Below are positions 6,128 to 12,640 of a DNA stretch of 13,130 bases, in pieces (the first letter of the stretch is position 1; the number at the start of each line of letters is the position of its first letter). A model generated the notes under the pieces. That model made no database searches and was not told where the DNA came from. It saw only the letters and a list, made by a program, of their open reading frames with translations. Source of the stretch: an uncultured Clostridia bacterium (GTDB lineage: Bacteria > Bacillota > Clostridia > Christensenellales > Aristaeellaceae). The stretch lies in the NCBI GenBank assembly GCA_946409855.1, contig CAMJXZ010000052.1:1-13130 (forward strand), read 5' to 3'. The position numbers were made by a program, and so were the translations under genes.

Positions 6128-6753
6128 TGGAACAGTATTTTGCCAGCGATCCCAGCTGTGAAAGCAGCCCGGTTTCCTATACCTACCGCTTCCGGGAAAG
6201 GGAGTTTGTTTTTGAGACGGATGCCGGCGTTTTTTCCAAAGGGGAAACCGATTTTGGGACGGACCTGCTGCTGAACAGCCTGCCGCCTCTTGCCGGCAGG
6301 ACGCTGGACCTTGGATGCGGCTTCGGGGTGATCGGCATCTGCCTGGCGGCGACGGAGCCTGTCGAAGCCGTCCTGTCGGACGTGAACCGTCGGGCCCTGG
6401 CCCTGGCGGCCAAAAACACCGAAAAAAACCATGTGCGCGCCGAGATCCGGGAAAGCGACGGCTTTTCAAACCTTTCCGGGCTGTTTGACCAGATCGTCAC
6501 CAACCCGCCGATCCGGACCGGGAAACAGCAGATCTACGCCCTGTTTGCCCAGAGCGCCGCGCATCTGAAAGAAGACGGCAGGCTGTATCTCGTCATCCGC
6601 AGGCAGCAGGGGGCGGAAAGCGCGAAGGCCTACCTGGGCACGCTTTTTGCCTCGGTGGAGACGCTGGCCCGGAAAAAGGGCTTTTATGTATTCTGCTGTT
6701 CCGGAAAAGCGGAACAGAATGATGATCAGGGAGGAACCGGGTGTGAAATATGA
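6127..6753 (+). CDS. RsmC-like class I SAM-dependent methyltransferase
   Basis: The product is 208 aa from ATG 6127; the codon before it is GTG (6124), which could also start the protein. The SAM-binding motif I is DLGCGFGVIG (61-70), preceded by GVFSKGETDFGTDLLL, and the N6/N2-type catalytic motif is TNPPIR (125-130). The FSKGxxDxGTxLLL segment and the motif order match the RsmC C-terminal domain, which methylates G1207 of 16S rRNA at N2. It is a single-domain, short form: E. coli RsmC has an extra N-terminal domain and about 340 residues. Short homologues are common in Firmicutes (YbxB type). The target here is inferred. Its 3' end overlaps the MalY/PatB-type gene by 11 nt, and it touches the pseudouridine synthase gene, so both 16S modifiers are probably co-expressed. 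Confidence 0.85.
   Translation: MEQYFASDPSCESSPVSYTYRFREREFVFETDAGVFSKGETDFGTDLLLNSLPPLAGRTLDLGCGFGVIGICLAATEPVEAVLSDVNRRALALAAKNTEKNHVRAEIRESDGFSNLSGLFDQIVTNPPIRTGKQQIYALFAQSAAHLKEDGRLYLVIRRQQGAESAKAYLGTLFASVETLARKKGFYVFCCSGKAEQNDDQGGTGCEI
6728..6734 (+). promoter_or_regulatory. Ribosome binding site selecting a GTG start for the MalY/PatB gene
   Basis: AGGGAGG (6728-6734) lies 8 nt before GTG 6743. The in-frame ATG codons at 6719 and 6722 have no comparable site in front of them, and the family's conserved N-terminus (KYDRxxDRxGTxxLKWD) begins right after the GTG. This decides the start. Confidence 0.75.
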
Positions 6754-7912
6754 CCGCGCATTTTTTGACCGGGGTATTGACCGAAACGGCACAGACTGCC
6801 TAAAATGGGATCTCCGGGAAGCCAGACCGGAGGGCGCCGTACCCCTCTGGGTGGCCGATATGGATTTTGCGTGCGCCGAGGAGATCGGGGAAGCGCTCCG
6901 CCGCCGGGCGGATCATCCCTGCTACGGCTATACCGTGACGACGGAGGAGGACGCGTCGGCTTTCTGCGACTTCGTCGCGCGCCGGCACGGGCTGCAGGTC
7001 ACGCCCGCCGAAACGGCGCTGCTTCCCTGTGTGGTCACAGGGCTGAAAGCCGTCGTGAACACGTACACCCATCCGGGGGATCCGGTCGCGATCCTGACGC
7101 CTGTGTACGGGCCCTTTACCGCTTCGATCGAGCTGAACGGCAGAAAGGCCGTCCGGGTGCCGCTGGTCCGGGATCAGGAGGACCGTTTTCAGATCGACCT
7201 GGAGCGGCTCGAGCAGGCCTTCCGGGACGGCGCGCGGCTCTTCCTTCTGTGCAGCCCGCACAATCCGCTGTCCAGGGTCTGGCGCCGGGAGGAGCTGGAA
7301 CAGCTGCTTTCTCTGTGCCGCCGCTACCATGTCGTGGTGGCTTCGGACGAGATCCACGCGGAATTTGTTTTTAAACCGAACAGCTTTGTCTCCGTCCTTT
7401 CGCTGACCGGGCCGGAGGACATGGCGGTTTCCCTGATGAGCGCCAGCAAGACCTTCAATATCGCCGGCCTTCAGCAGGCGGTCATGATTTCCCGCAATCC
7501 GGATGTGCTGCGCGCGCTGAAAAGATATCTGGAGGCGGTGGGCGCCATGTCCGGTAACCTTTTCGCCCTAAAGGGGACGCGGGCGGCGTACCGGTACGGG
7601 GACGCCTGGCTGGACGGACTGATGGATTATCTGGCCGGCAATCTCCGCCTTTTGCAGGAAGGCGTCCGGGAGCTGCTGCCCAGGGCCCGCCTGACCCCGG
7701 TGGAGGGCACCTACCTGGCCTGGCTCGACCTGAGCGCGTACGCCGGGGACTGCAGCACGCTGGCATCGCTGCTGCGTGAACAGGGCGTGGTGCTGACCGG
7801 CGGGACGTTTTTCGGCCCCGAGGGGGAAGGATGCATGCGGCTGAACTTCGGCTGCCCCGCCGCGCAGCTTCAGGAAGGGCTGCGCAGGATGGCCGCCGCC
7901 TTATCGCGCTGA
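6743..7912 (+). CDS. patB: MalY/PatB-type PLP-dependent cystathionine beta-lyase
   Basis: The product is 389 aa with a GTG start. It is a fold-type I aminotransferase-like enzyme of the MalY/PatB group, which cleaves C-S bonds of cystathionine or cysteine to release pyruvate, ammonia and a thiol. Landmarks are GTDCLKWD (16-23), PLWVADMDF (34-42), the substrate/PLP segment SPHNPLSRVW (171-180, N174), SDEIHAEFVF (201-210, D202) and the PLP lysine K236 in SASKTFNIAGLQ. The Tyr of YGYT (61-64) is also as expected. The usual NPHNPxGR reads SPHNPLSR, a mild change (Cys-Ser before the loop, Ser for Gly). The length is typical (390). It may regenerate homocysteine or supply sulfide; whether it feeds the upstream TtcA-like sulfur-transfer enzyme is speculation. 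It is the last gene of the overlapping chain, 38 nt before the dipeptidase gene. Confidence 0.88.
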   Translation: MKYDRAFFDRGIDRNGTDCLKWDLREARPEGAVPLWVADMDFACAEEIGEALRRRADHPCYGYTVTTEEDASAFCDFVARRHGLQVTPAETALLPCVVTGLKAVVNTYTHPGDPVAILTPVYGPFTASIELNGRKAVRVPLVRDQEDRFQIDLERLEQAFRDGARLFLLCSPHNPLSRVWRREELEQLLSLCRRYHVVVASDEIHAEFVFKPNSFVSVLSLTGPEDMAVSLMSASKTFNIAGLQQAVMISRNPDVLRALKRYLEAVGAMSGNLFALKGTRAAYRYGDAWLDGLMDYLAGNLRLLQEGVRELLPRARLTPVEGTYLAWLDLSAYAGDCSTLASLLREQGVVLTGGTFFGPEGEGCMRLNFGCPAAQLQEGLRRMAAALSR

Positions 7913-7950
7913 ATGAAAAGAACAAGATGACAGAAGGGAGCATATGAATC

Positions 7951-9330
7951 ATGGTGACCAGGGAACAGATCGAACAGGTATGTCAGACGCTGGAACAGCC
8001 GATGCTGGAAACGTTGCAGACCCTGATCCGCATCCCCTCCGTGAAGGGGGAGGCGGAGGAGGGCGCGCCCTTCGGCCGCCCTGCCCGGCAGGCGCTGGAT
8101 CAGGCGCTGGCCATTTGCGAAAAGCTGGGGTTTGCCTGCTATAACGCGGATGGGTACGCGGGCCACGCGGATATCGGGGAGGGCAGCGCGGAGGACGCGC
8201 TGGCCATCCTGGGCCACCTGGACGTGGTGCCCATCGGGGACGGGTGGACGCTCCCGCCCTTTGAGCCGGTCATCCGGGACGGCCGGATGTACGGCCGTGG
8301 CTCTTCGGACGACAAAGGCCCGGTGGTGGCGGCTATGTACGCGATGGCGGCCGTCCGTCAGCTGCAGGTGCCGCTCAAGCGGAAGGTGCGCCTGATCCTT
8401 GGTACGGACGAGGAAAGTGGCTGGGACGATATCGCTCATTACCGGGAAGTCTGCGCCATGCCCAGGCAGGGCTTTTCGCCGGACGCCGATTACCCGGTCA
8501 TCAACATCGAAAAAGGGCTTCTGTGCATGGAGCTGAGCGGGAAGCTGTCGGATGACGGCCTGCAGGTGAAATCCTTCTCCGTGGGCGAGCGGCACAACGT
8601 GGTGCCGGGCATCGCCGAAGCGCTGGTGGCCGGGGACGGTGCGCTGGCCGACCGGATCAACCAGGCGTCCTTCCCCTTCCCGGTGAAGGCGGAATGCACC
8701 GGGGACGGGGTCATGATCCATACAGAAGGCATTCCGGGCCATGCCGCCATGCCGGAGCTGGGCCGCAACGCCATCGGCCAGATGCTCCTGGTGCTCCGGG
8801 AGTTCGGCGTTAAAGGGGCGCTTCGTTCCCTGGCGGACGCCATCGGCATGGAATACGACGGCAGCAGCCTGGGCATCCGCGCCTGTGACGAGGTATCCGG
8901 GCCGCTTACGCTGAACCTGGGGATCATCCGGGTGGAGGACGGGCTGGTCCGGGCGGTGGTGGACCTCCGCTGCCCGATCCTGCTGGATCAGATGGCGCTG
9001 GTCAGGCGGGCGCAGGGGAAGCTGACGGACATGAAGGTGACCGTCCTGACCTGCAAGGGTCCGCATGCCGTTTCCGAAAACAGCGACCTGGTGATAAAGC
9101 TCCTGGAGGCGTACGAACAGGTGACGGGCCTTCAGGGCAAAGCGCTGGCCATCGGCGGCGGCACATACGCCAAGTGCCTGGAGGAAGGCGTCGCGTTCGG
9201 CGCGCTGTTCCCGGGTGAAACGGAAATGGCCCACCAGGCGGATGAGTACATCTCCGTGGAGGATCTCAAAAAGAACCTGCGGATCTTCACCCTGGCCATT
9301 CTGAAGCTGGCCGCGCAGGAGGCGTACTGA
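7951..9330 (+). CDS. pepV: M20-family dipeptidase, PepV-like
   Basis: The product is 459 aa. PepV-type enzymes are cytosolic dizinc dipeptidases that hydrolyse a broad range of dipeptides. The first metal block is LGHLDVVPIGDGW (88-99: H89 ligand, D91 catalytic), then GRGSSDDKGP (115-124, bridging Asp), GTDEESGW (151-158, E154 catalytic and E155 ligand), SPDADYPVINIEKG (176-189, D178 ligand) and the last histidine H428 in EMAHQADEY. The lid domain lies between about 190 and 390. All catalytic residues are present and the length matches the family (about 470). The start is ATG 7951, with AAGGGAG (7934-7940) 10 nt away; the ATG at 7944 is out of frame. The next gene, manA, begins 1 nt after the stop. 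It may help recycle peptides, including those from cell wall, but the operon alone does not prove that. Confidence 0.92.
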   Translation: MVTREQIEQVCQTLEQPMLETLQTLIRIPSVKGEAEEGAPFGRPARQALDQALAICEKLGFACYNADGYAGHADIGEGSAEDALAILGHLDVVPIGDGWTLPPFEPVIRDGRMYGRGSSDDKGPVVAAMYAMAAVRQLQVPLKRKVRLILGTDEESGWDDIAHYREVCAMPRQGFSPDADYPVINIEKGLLCMELSGKLSDDGLQVKSFSVGERHNVVPGIAEALVAGDGALADRINQASFPFPVKAECTGDGVMIHTEGIPGHAAMPELGRNAIGQMLLVLREFGVKGALRSLADAIGMEYDGSSLGIRACDEVSGPLTLNLGIIRVEDGLVRAVVDLRCPILLDQMALVRRAQGKLTDMKVTVLTCKGPHAVSENSDLVIKLLEAYEQVTGLQGKALAIGGGTYAKCLEEGVAFGALFPGETEMAHQADEYISVEDLKKNLRIFTLAILKLAAQEAY

Positions 9331-9331
9331 T

Positions 9332-10294
9332 ATGGATCCGATCCTGATGTATCCCGCGTTCCGGTACGGCAGCCAGACCCCCTGGGGCGGCGCCATGCTC
9401 CGGGACATGTTCCATAAAAACATCCCGGATGACAGAACGGGGGAGGCGCTGGAGCTCAGCGCCATCCCGGGGCTGAACAGCGTGGACGAAACGGGCCGTC
9501 CCCTGGAAGAACTGATCCGGCAGTACGGCGCCGACCTGGTCGGCACGGAAACGGGCTCTCCCTTTCCGCTGCTGTTAAAGCTCCTGGACGCGCATGAACC
9601 GCTGAGCGTGCAGGTGCATCCGGACGACCGGTATGCCGCCGAAAAGGAGCACAAGCTCGGCAAAACGGAGGCCTGGGTGATCCTGGCGGCGAAGCCCGAC
9701 GCCCAGATCATCTTCGGCGTTCAGCCCGGCACCACGATGGAAGAACTGAAAGAGGCCTCCCGGAACGGCCGGGCGGTGGAAAAGCTGCTCCATCATATCC
9801 CGATCCGCGCGGGAGAGGTGTATTATATCCCCGCCGGGACGGTGCACGCCATCTGCGGGACGATCGTCCTGTACGAGATCCAGCAGTCCAGCGACGTGAC
9901 CTACCGCTTTTACGACTGGGACCGGACGGACAGTCAGGGCAACCGCCGGGAGCTGCATCTGGAAAAAGCGCTGGATGTGACCAACCTGAACTTTGAACCG
10001 AAAGCGTCCGAGCCCCGGTGGCAGAAGGTGACGGAGCACGGCACGCAGGAGCGGCTGCTGGAAGAAATGTATTTCAGCCTCGACCGTTACAGGAACTGTC
10101 ACGCCATGCCGCTGGTGCCGGATCCAAGGCGGTTTTCCGTCCTGACCGCGATCGAATCCGGGATCATCCGCTGCGGGGAAAAGATGATCGTCATGCCCGC
10201 GGGTCAGACGGTCCTGATCCCCGCGGTCTGCGGGACGGTGGAGCTGAACGGCGGCCACTTCCTGAACGCTTTCCCGACCATCCGGAACGCATGA
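9332..10294 (+). CDS. manA: Mannose-6-phosphate isomerase, class I
   Basis: The product is 320 aa, the length of Firmicutes short-type ManA. It interconverts mannose 6-phosphate and fructose 6-phosphate. The zinc site is visible: QVHPDD (94-99, H96), KTEAW (111-115, E113) and AGTVHA (168-173, H172), in a cupin fold. The N-terminus YPAFRYGSQTPWGG and the segment LYEIQQSSDVTYRFYDWDR (180-198) are characteristic. AGGAGG (9317-9322) sits 9 nt before the ATG inside the end of the dipeptidase gene. Its stop overlaps the MurB start (ATGA). Placed between a peptidase and MurB, it probably supplies or consumes sugar phosphate around cell-wall or glycan precursor synthesis, although a catabolic mannose role is equally possible. 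Confidence 0.93.
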   Translation: MDPILMYPAFRYGSQTPWGGAMLRDMFHKNIPDDRTGEALELSAIPGLNSVDETGRPLEELIRQYGADLVGTETGSPFPLLLKLLDAHEPLSVQVHPDDRYAAEKEHKLGKTEAWVILAAKPDAQIIFGVQPGTTMEELKEASRNGRAVEKLLHHIPIRAGEVYYIPAGTVHAICGTIVLYEIQQSSDVTYRFYDWDRTDSQGNRRELHLEKALDVTNLNFEPKASEPRWQKVTEHGTQERLLEEMYFSLDRYRNCHAMPLVPDPRRFSVLTAIESGIIRCGEKMIVMPAGQTVLIPAVCGTVELNGGHFLNAFPTIRNA

Positions 10295-11226
10295 GAGGTA
10301 CTGAAACCGTGACACCTGCGTGGCTGAAGGAACTCAAAGAAAAAGCGCCCGGGCTGCTGATCCGCGAAAACGTGATGATGAAAAACCACACCACGTTCCG
10401 GATCGGCGGGCCGGCTGAATACCTGATCGAGCCTGTTTCCGAACAGGAGCTTTCCCTGGTGAGACAAGCGGCAGCGCAAAACGGCCTGCCGTTCTTTCTG
10501 ATGGGGAATGGCAGCAACCTGCTGGTGCTGGACGGAGGCATCCCGGGCATCACGGTCCGGCTTGGCAAAGGCTTTTCGGCCTTTGGGCAGACGGGGCCGG
10601 CGGGGTTTTGGGCGCAGGCCGGCGCGCTGCTCAGCGAGGCTGCGCGGAAGGCCCAGCAGGAAGGGCTGAGCGGCCTGGCGTTTGCCGCCGGTATCCCCGG
10701 TACGGTGGGCGGCGGGTTGTACATGAACGCCGGCGCGTACGGCGGGGAAATGGCGCAGGTGGTGACGGGCGCGGACGCCGTCAGCCCTTCCGGCCCGGCG
10801 CACCTGAACCGGGAGGAGCTGCGGCTGTCCTACCGGCACAGCGCCCTGATGGAAAAGCCGGAGCTGATGGTGACCAAAGTATACTTTGATCTCCAGCCGG
10901 GGGATCCGGAGGAAATCAAACGGCAGATGGAGGACCTGCAGGCCCGCAGAAGGGAAAAGCAGCCCCTCACGCTGCCCAGCGCCGGGTCGTTTTTCAAACG
11001 TCCCCAGGGGGACTATGCCGCCCGCCTGATCGAGGCGGCGGGCCTCAAGGGCTTCCGTGTCGGGGACGCGGCGGTCAGCGAAAAGCACGCCGGGTTTGTG
11101 GTGAACCTGGGGGAGGCGACCGCGCGGCAGGTGCTTGAACTGATGCGCCGCGTGCAGGAACGGGTGTATCAGGCGTCCGGTATCCTTCTGGAGCCGGAAG
11201 TGAAAATGGTCGGGGTGGACGGATGA
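10291..11226 (+). CDS. murB: UDP-N-acetylenolpyruvoylglucosamine reductase MurB
   Basis: The product is 311 aa from ATG 10291. MurB reduces UDP-GlcNAc-enolpyruvate to UDP-MurNAc with FAD and NADPH, the second committed step of peptidoglycan synthesis. FAD-binding segments are KNHTTFRIGGPAEYL (31-45), MGNGSNLLVLDGG (71-83) and GLSGLAFAAGIPGTVGGGLYMNAGAYGGE (125-153). The catalytic Ser is S233 in PSAGSFFKRP, with R182 in SYRHS and E303 in LEPEVKMVG. It is the short type II form. The start is uncertain: ATG 10291 overlaps the manA stop by 4 nt, but GTG 10309 has GAGGT (10295-10299) at 9-nt spacing and would give a 305-aa protein closer to the usual length. The frame upstream of 10291 is a manA shadow. 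It overlaps whiA by 4 nt. Confidence 0.93.
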   Translation: MRGTETVTPAWLKELKEKAPGLLIRENVMMKNHTTFRIGGPAEYLIEPVSEQELSLVRQAAAQNGLPFFLMGNGSNLLVLDGGIPGITVRLGKGFSAFGQTGPAGFWAQAGALLSEAARKAQQEGLSGLAFAAGIPGTVGGGLYMNAGAYGGEMAQVVTGADAVSPSGPAHLNREELRLSYRHSALMEKPELMVTKVYFDLQPGDPEEIKRQMEDLQARRREKQPLTLPSAGSFFKRPQGDYAARLIEAAGLKGFRVGDAAVSEKHAGFVVNLGEATARQVLELMRRVQERVYQASGILLEPEVKMVGVDG

Positions 11227-12155
11227 GTTCCTTTTCCGAAAGCGTCAAAGAGGAACTGCTCAGGACCGTTCCGGAAAAGCCGTGCTGCATGCTCAGCGAG
11301 CTGAGCGCCATGACCCAGCACAGCGGTACGCTGATCCTGAAGGGCCGCGGCAGGCTGATGCTGCGGTATCACGCGGACTCTACCGCCCTGGCCAAAAGGA
11401 TCATGATCCTTCTGAAGCGTCGGCTCAGGATCGTCCCGCAGATCGTCTTTCACGAAGAGACCCGCTTCGGCAGGCACCGCTGTATCCTGCTGAACGTGCA
11501 GGAAAACGATACCCGCCGCCTGCTCACCGCCCTGCAGATGCTGAAGGCCGATGAGGGCGGCGTCATGCTGCAGCGCATGCCGCGGAACACCATGTCCCGC
11601 AAGTGCTGCCAGCGTTCCTTTATCCGGGCCATGTTCCTGGGCTGCGGCTCGGTCCGGGACCCCAGCGCCGGCTATACGATGGAATTTTCCTTTTCGGACG
11701 CGGACAAGGCGCAGGCGTTTGAGCATATGCTGGATCATCAGAACATCGCCTACCGCGTCCGGCAGCGCAGAAAGGATACCGTGGTATATCTTCCCTCGGG
11801 GGAGACGGTGGCGGACATGCTGACCATGATGGGCGCGCCGCTCAGCCGGCTCTCCTTTGAGGACCAGCGGATCATCCGGGGCAGCAGCGCCAGGGCGGCT
11901 CGTGCCACCAACTGCGATACGGCCAACCTGTCCAGGCAGCTGAAAAGCGCGCAGGACCAGCTGGTGCGGCTCCGGCAGTACCTGAAGGACCACCCGCTCA
12001 CCGAACTCCCGGATGATTTGCGGGAGACCGCCCGCGTCCGGCTGGAACACCCTTCTCTGACGATTGAAGAACTGGGGCTGTGCTTTTCCAGGCCCATGAC
12101 CAAGTCTGGCGTGTATCACCGCCTGATGCGCCTGATGAAATACATTGATGAATAG
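11223..12155 (+). CDS. whiA: WhiA, sporulation/division DNA-binding regulator
   Basis: The product is 310 aa, typical for the family. WhiA joins a degenerate LAGLIDADG homing-endonuclease fold to a C-terminal helix-turn-helix; it affects division and chromosome segregation in Bacillus and sporulation in Streptomyces. The N-terminus SFSESVKEEL is standard. The LAGLIDADG-derived segments are SFIRAMFLGCGSVRDP (132-147) and YTMEFSFSDADKAQAF (151-166). ATNCDTANLSR (228-238) is the conserved interdomain motif, and LTIEELGLCFSRPMTKSGVYHRLMRL (279-304) the HTH. The homing endonuclease's catalytic acid position reads GCG here, in line with loss of nuclease activity across the family. The ATG overlaps the murB stop (ATGA). 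The rapZ and gpcR/yvcK genes that usually precede whiA are absent. A strong terminator follows at once. Confidence 0.94.
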   Translation: MSSFSESVKEELLRTVPEKPCCMLSELSAMTQHSGTLILKGRGRLMLRYHADSTALAKRIMILLKRRLRIVPQIVFHEETRFGRHRCILLNVQENDTRRLLTALQMLKADEGGVMLQRMPRNTMSRKCCQRSFIRAMFLGCGSVRDPSAGYTMEFSFSDADKAQAFEHMLDHQNIAYRVRQRRKDTVVYLPSGETVADMLTMMGAPLSRLSFEDQRIIRGSSARAARATNCDTANLSRQLKSAQDQLVRLRQYLKDHPLTELPDDLRETARVRLEHPSLTIEELGLCFSRPMTKSGVYHRLMRLMKYIDE

Positions 12156-12184
12156 AAAAAGCGGCTTTGACCGGCCGCTTTTTT
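12156..12184 (+). terminator. Intrinsic terminator after whiA (potentially bidirectional)
   Basis: AAAAAGCGGC (12156-12165) pairs with GCCGCTTTTT (12174-12183) around an 8-nt loop, and six T residues (12179-12184) follow the GC-rich core. It starts directly after the whiA TAG. The A-run on the left arm gives a T-run on the minus strand, so it could stop transcription from either side. The loop and right arm are part of a 31-bp sequence repeated 220 bp downstream. Confidence 0.88.
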
Positions 12185-12195
12185 GTATTCCGATG
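12165..12195 (+). repeat. Direct repeat DR1, copy 1 (terminator 3' half)
   Basis: This 31-bp sequence begins CTTTGACCGGCCGC, includes the T-run and ends GTATTCCGATG. It is identical to 12385-12415. Copy 1 makes up the loop and right arm of the whiA terminator. The two copies are exactly 220 bp apart. Confidence 0.9.
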
Positions 12196-12234
12196 AAACT
12201 GCAAAAATGCTTTTTTTAAGATCTTCCATCTCAA

Positions 12235-12259
12235 CCGCGTTCCCACATAGGAAACGCGG
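12235..12259. repeat. Inverted repeat (hairpin) in the whiA-tuf interval
   Basis: CCGCGTTCC (12235-12243) pairs with GGAAACGCGG (12250-12259), with one bulged A and a 6-nt loop. It has no adjacent T-run, so it is not a standard terminator. It lies only in the first, longer repeat unit. Confidence 0.65.
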
Positions 12260-12265
12260 CATCCG

Positions 12266-12290
12266 GAAAACAGTACGCTGCGCTGTTTTC
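12266..12290. repeat. Perfect 8-bp inverted repeat
   Basis: GAAAACAG (12266-12273) and CTGTTTTC (12283-12290) form a perfect 8-bp stem around a 9-nt loop. It lies 6 nt after the previous hairpin, in the part present only in the longer unit. Confidence 0.65.
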
Positions 12291-12345
12291 AGCGAGGACT
12301 TCCTTGAAGAACCCGGCGGCGAACAGCGAAGCAGGCCGGATAGAA

Positions 12346-12385
12346 GCCTTCCCCGAGGGAGAAGGCGGTACGCCGCAGGCGTGAC
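12346..12385 (+). repeat. REP-like double-hairpin element, copy A
   Basis: The first stem is GCCTTCCCC (12346-12354) with GGAGAAGGC (12358-12366), 9 bp with one C-A mismatch. The second is ACGCC (12370-12374) with GGCGT (12378-12382) around GCA. Its last 25 bases (12361-12385) are identical to 12486-12510 in copy B. Copy A is cut after GTGAC and joined to DR1 copy 2, whereas copy B continues into GGATGAGG. Confidence 0.82.
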
Positions 12386-12415
12386 TTTGACCGGCCGCTT
12401 TTTTGTATTCCGATG
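12385..12415 (+). repeat. Direct repeat DR1, copy 2
   Basis: Identical over 31 bp to 12165-12195. This copy lacks the AAAAAGCGG left arm, so on its own it has the T-run but not the terminator stem. It shares its first base (C) with the end of the REP-like copy A. Confidence 0.9.
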
Positions 12416-12430
12416 GGACTTCATCCCATC
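12412..12430. repeat. Inverted repeat GATGGGA/TCCCATC
   Basis: GATGGGA (12412-12418) and TCCCATC (12424-12430) form a perfect 7-bp stem with a 5-nt loop. CCGATGG (12410-12416) can instead pair with CCATCGG (12432-12438), so two alternative folds compete. This segment is specific to the second, shorter unit. Confidence 0.65.
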
Positions 12431-12470
12431 TCCATCGGAGAAGGACTTTGAAACTGCATGGCGCAGGAAA

Positions 12471-12518
12471 GCCTTCCCCTCTGGGGAAGGCGGTACGCCG
12501 CAGGCGTGACGGATGAGG
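12471..12518 (+). repeat. REP-like double-hairpin element, copy B (complete)
   Basis: GCCTTCCCC (12471-12479) and GGGGAAGGC (12483-12491) form a perfect 9-bp stem with a TCT loop. ACGCC (12495-12499) and GGCGT (12503-12507) form a second short stem, and the element ends GTGACGGATGAGG. Two consecutive hairpins with a constant tail suggest a dispersed palindromic repeat; similar CTTCCCC/GGGGAAG elements ending in GTGACGGATGAGG are, from memory, common in Clostridia genomes. Confidence 0.8.
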
Positions 12519-12591
12519 TTAACCCCCCGGCCTTATGCCCCGATCATTCCGCGAAAACGACTCATTCCGGTGAGACACTAAAAACATCCAC

Positions 12592-12628
12592 AAAAAATGA
12601 GGCCGATGCATTGCTGCATCAGCCTCAT
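12592..12628 (-). terminator. tuf: Intrinsic terminator of tuf
   Basis: On the minus strand ATGAGGCTGATGCA (12628-12615) pairs with TGCATCGGCCTCAT (12610-12597), with one T-G wobble, around a 4-nt loop, and six T residues include the complement of 12592-12597. The hairpin begins 12 nt after the tuf stop codon. It is a strong terminator and is convergent with the whiA terminator. Confidence 0.92.
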
Positions 12629-12640
12629 GGCTCGTTGAGA

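Larger units (their letters stand above)
12185..12591. other. Gene-free, repeat-rich interval between whiA and tuf
   Basis: About 400 bp lie between the whiA terminator and the tuf terminator. I see no supportable gene: the open frames on both strands run through repeats and hairpins and have no ribosome binding site or family motif. The stretch holds two head-to-tail composite units (12165-12385 and 12385-12510). Each begins with DR1, contains GAAACTGCA (12195-12203 and 12450-12458), and ends with the same paired-hairpin element. Unit 1 carries about 95 extra bases in its middle. The last part (12519-12591) is featureless apart from a weak CTCA/TGAG inverted repeat near 12560-12575. Confidence 0.8.

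Noticed and set aside
7870..9711. 613-codon open frame on the minus strand
   Set aside because: It is the antisense shadow of pepV and manA, where the plus strand shows full catalytic motifs; no ribosome binding site or recognisable domain.
12235..12259. Hairpin considered as a terminator
   Set aside because: No T-run follows on either strand at a suitable distance.
12183..12509. 108-codon plus-strand open frame and minus-strand frames (12116-12424, 11998-12246) between whiA and tuf
   Set aside because: They run through terminator arms and repeats; the shared NTKKRPVK string in the two minus frames only reflects the 31-bp direct repeat. No ribosome binding site or family motif.
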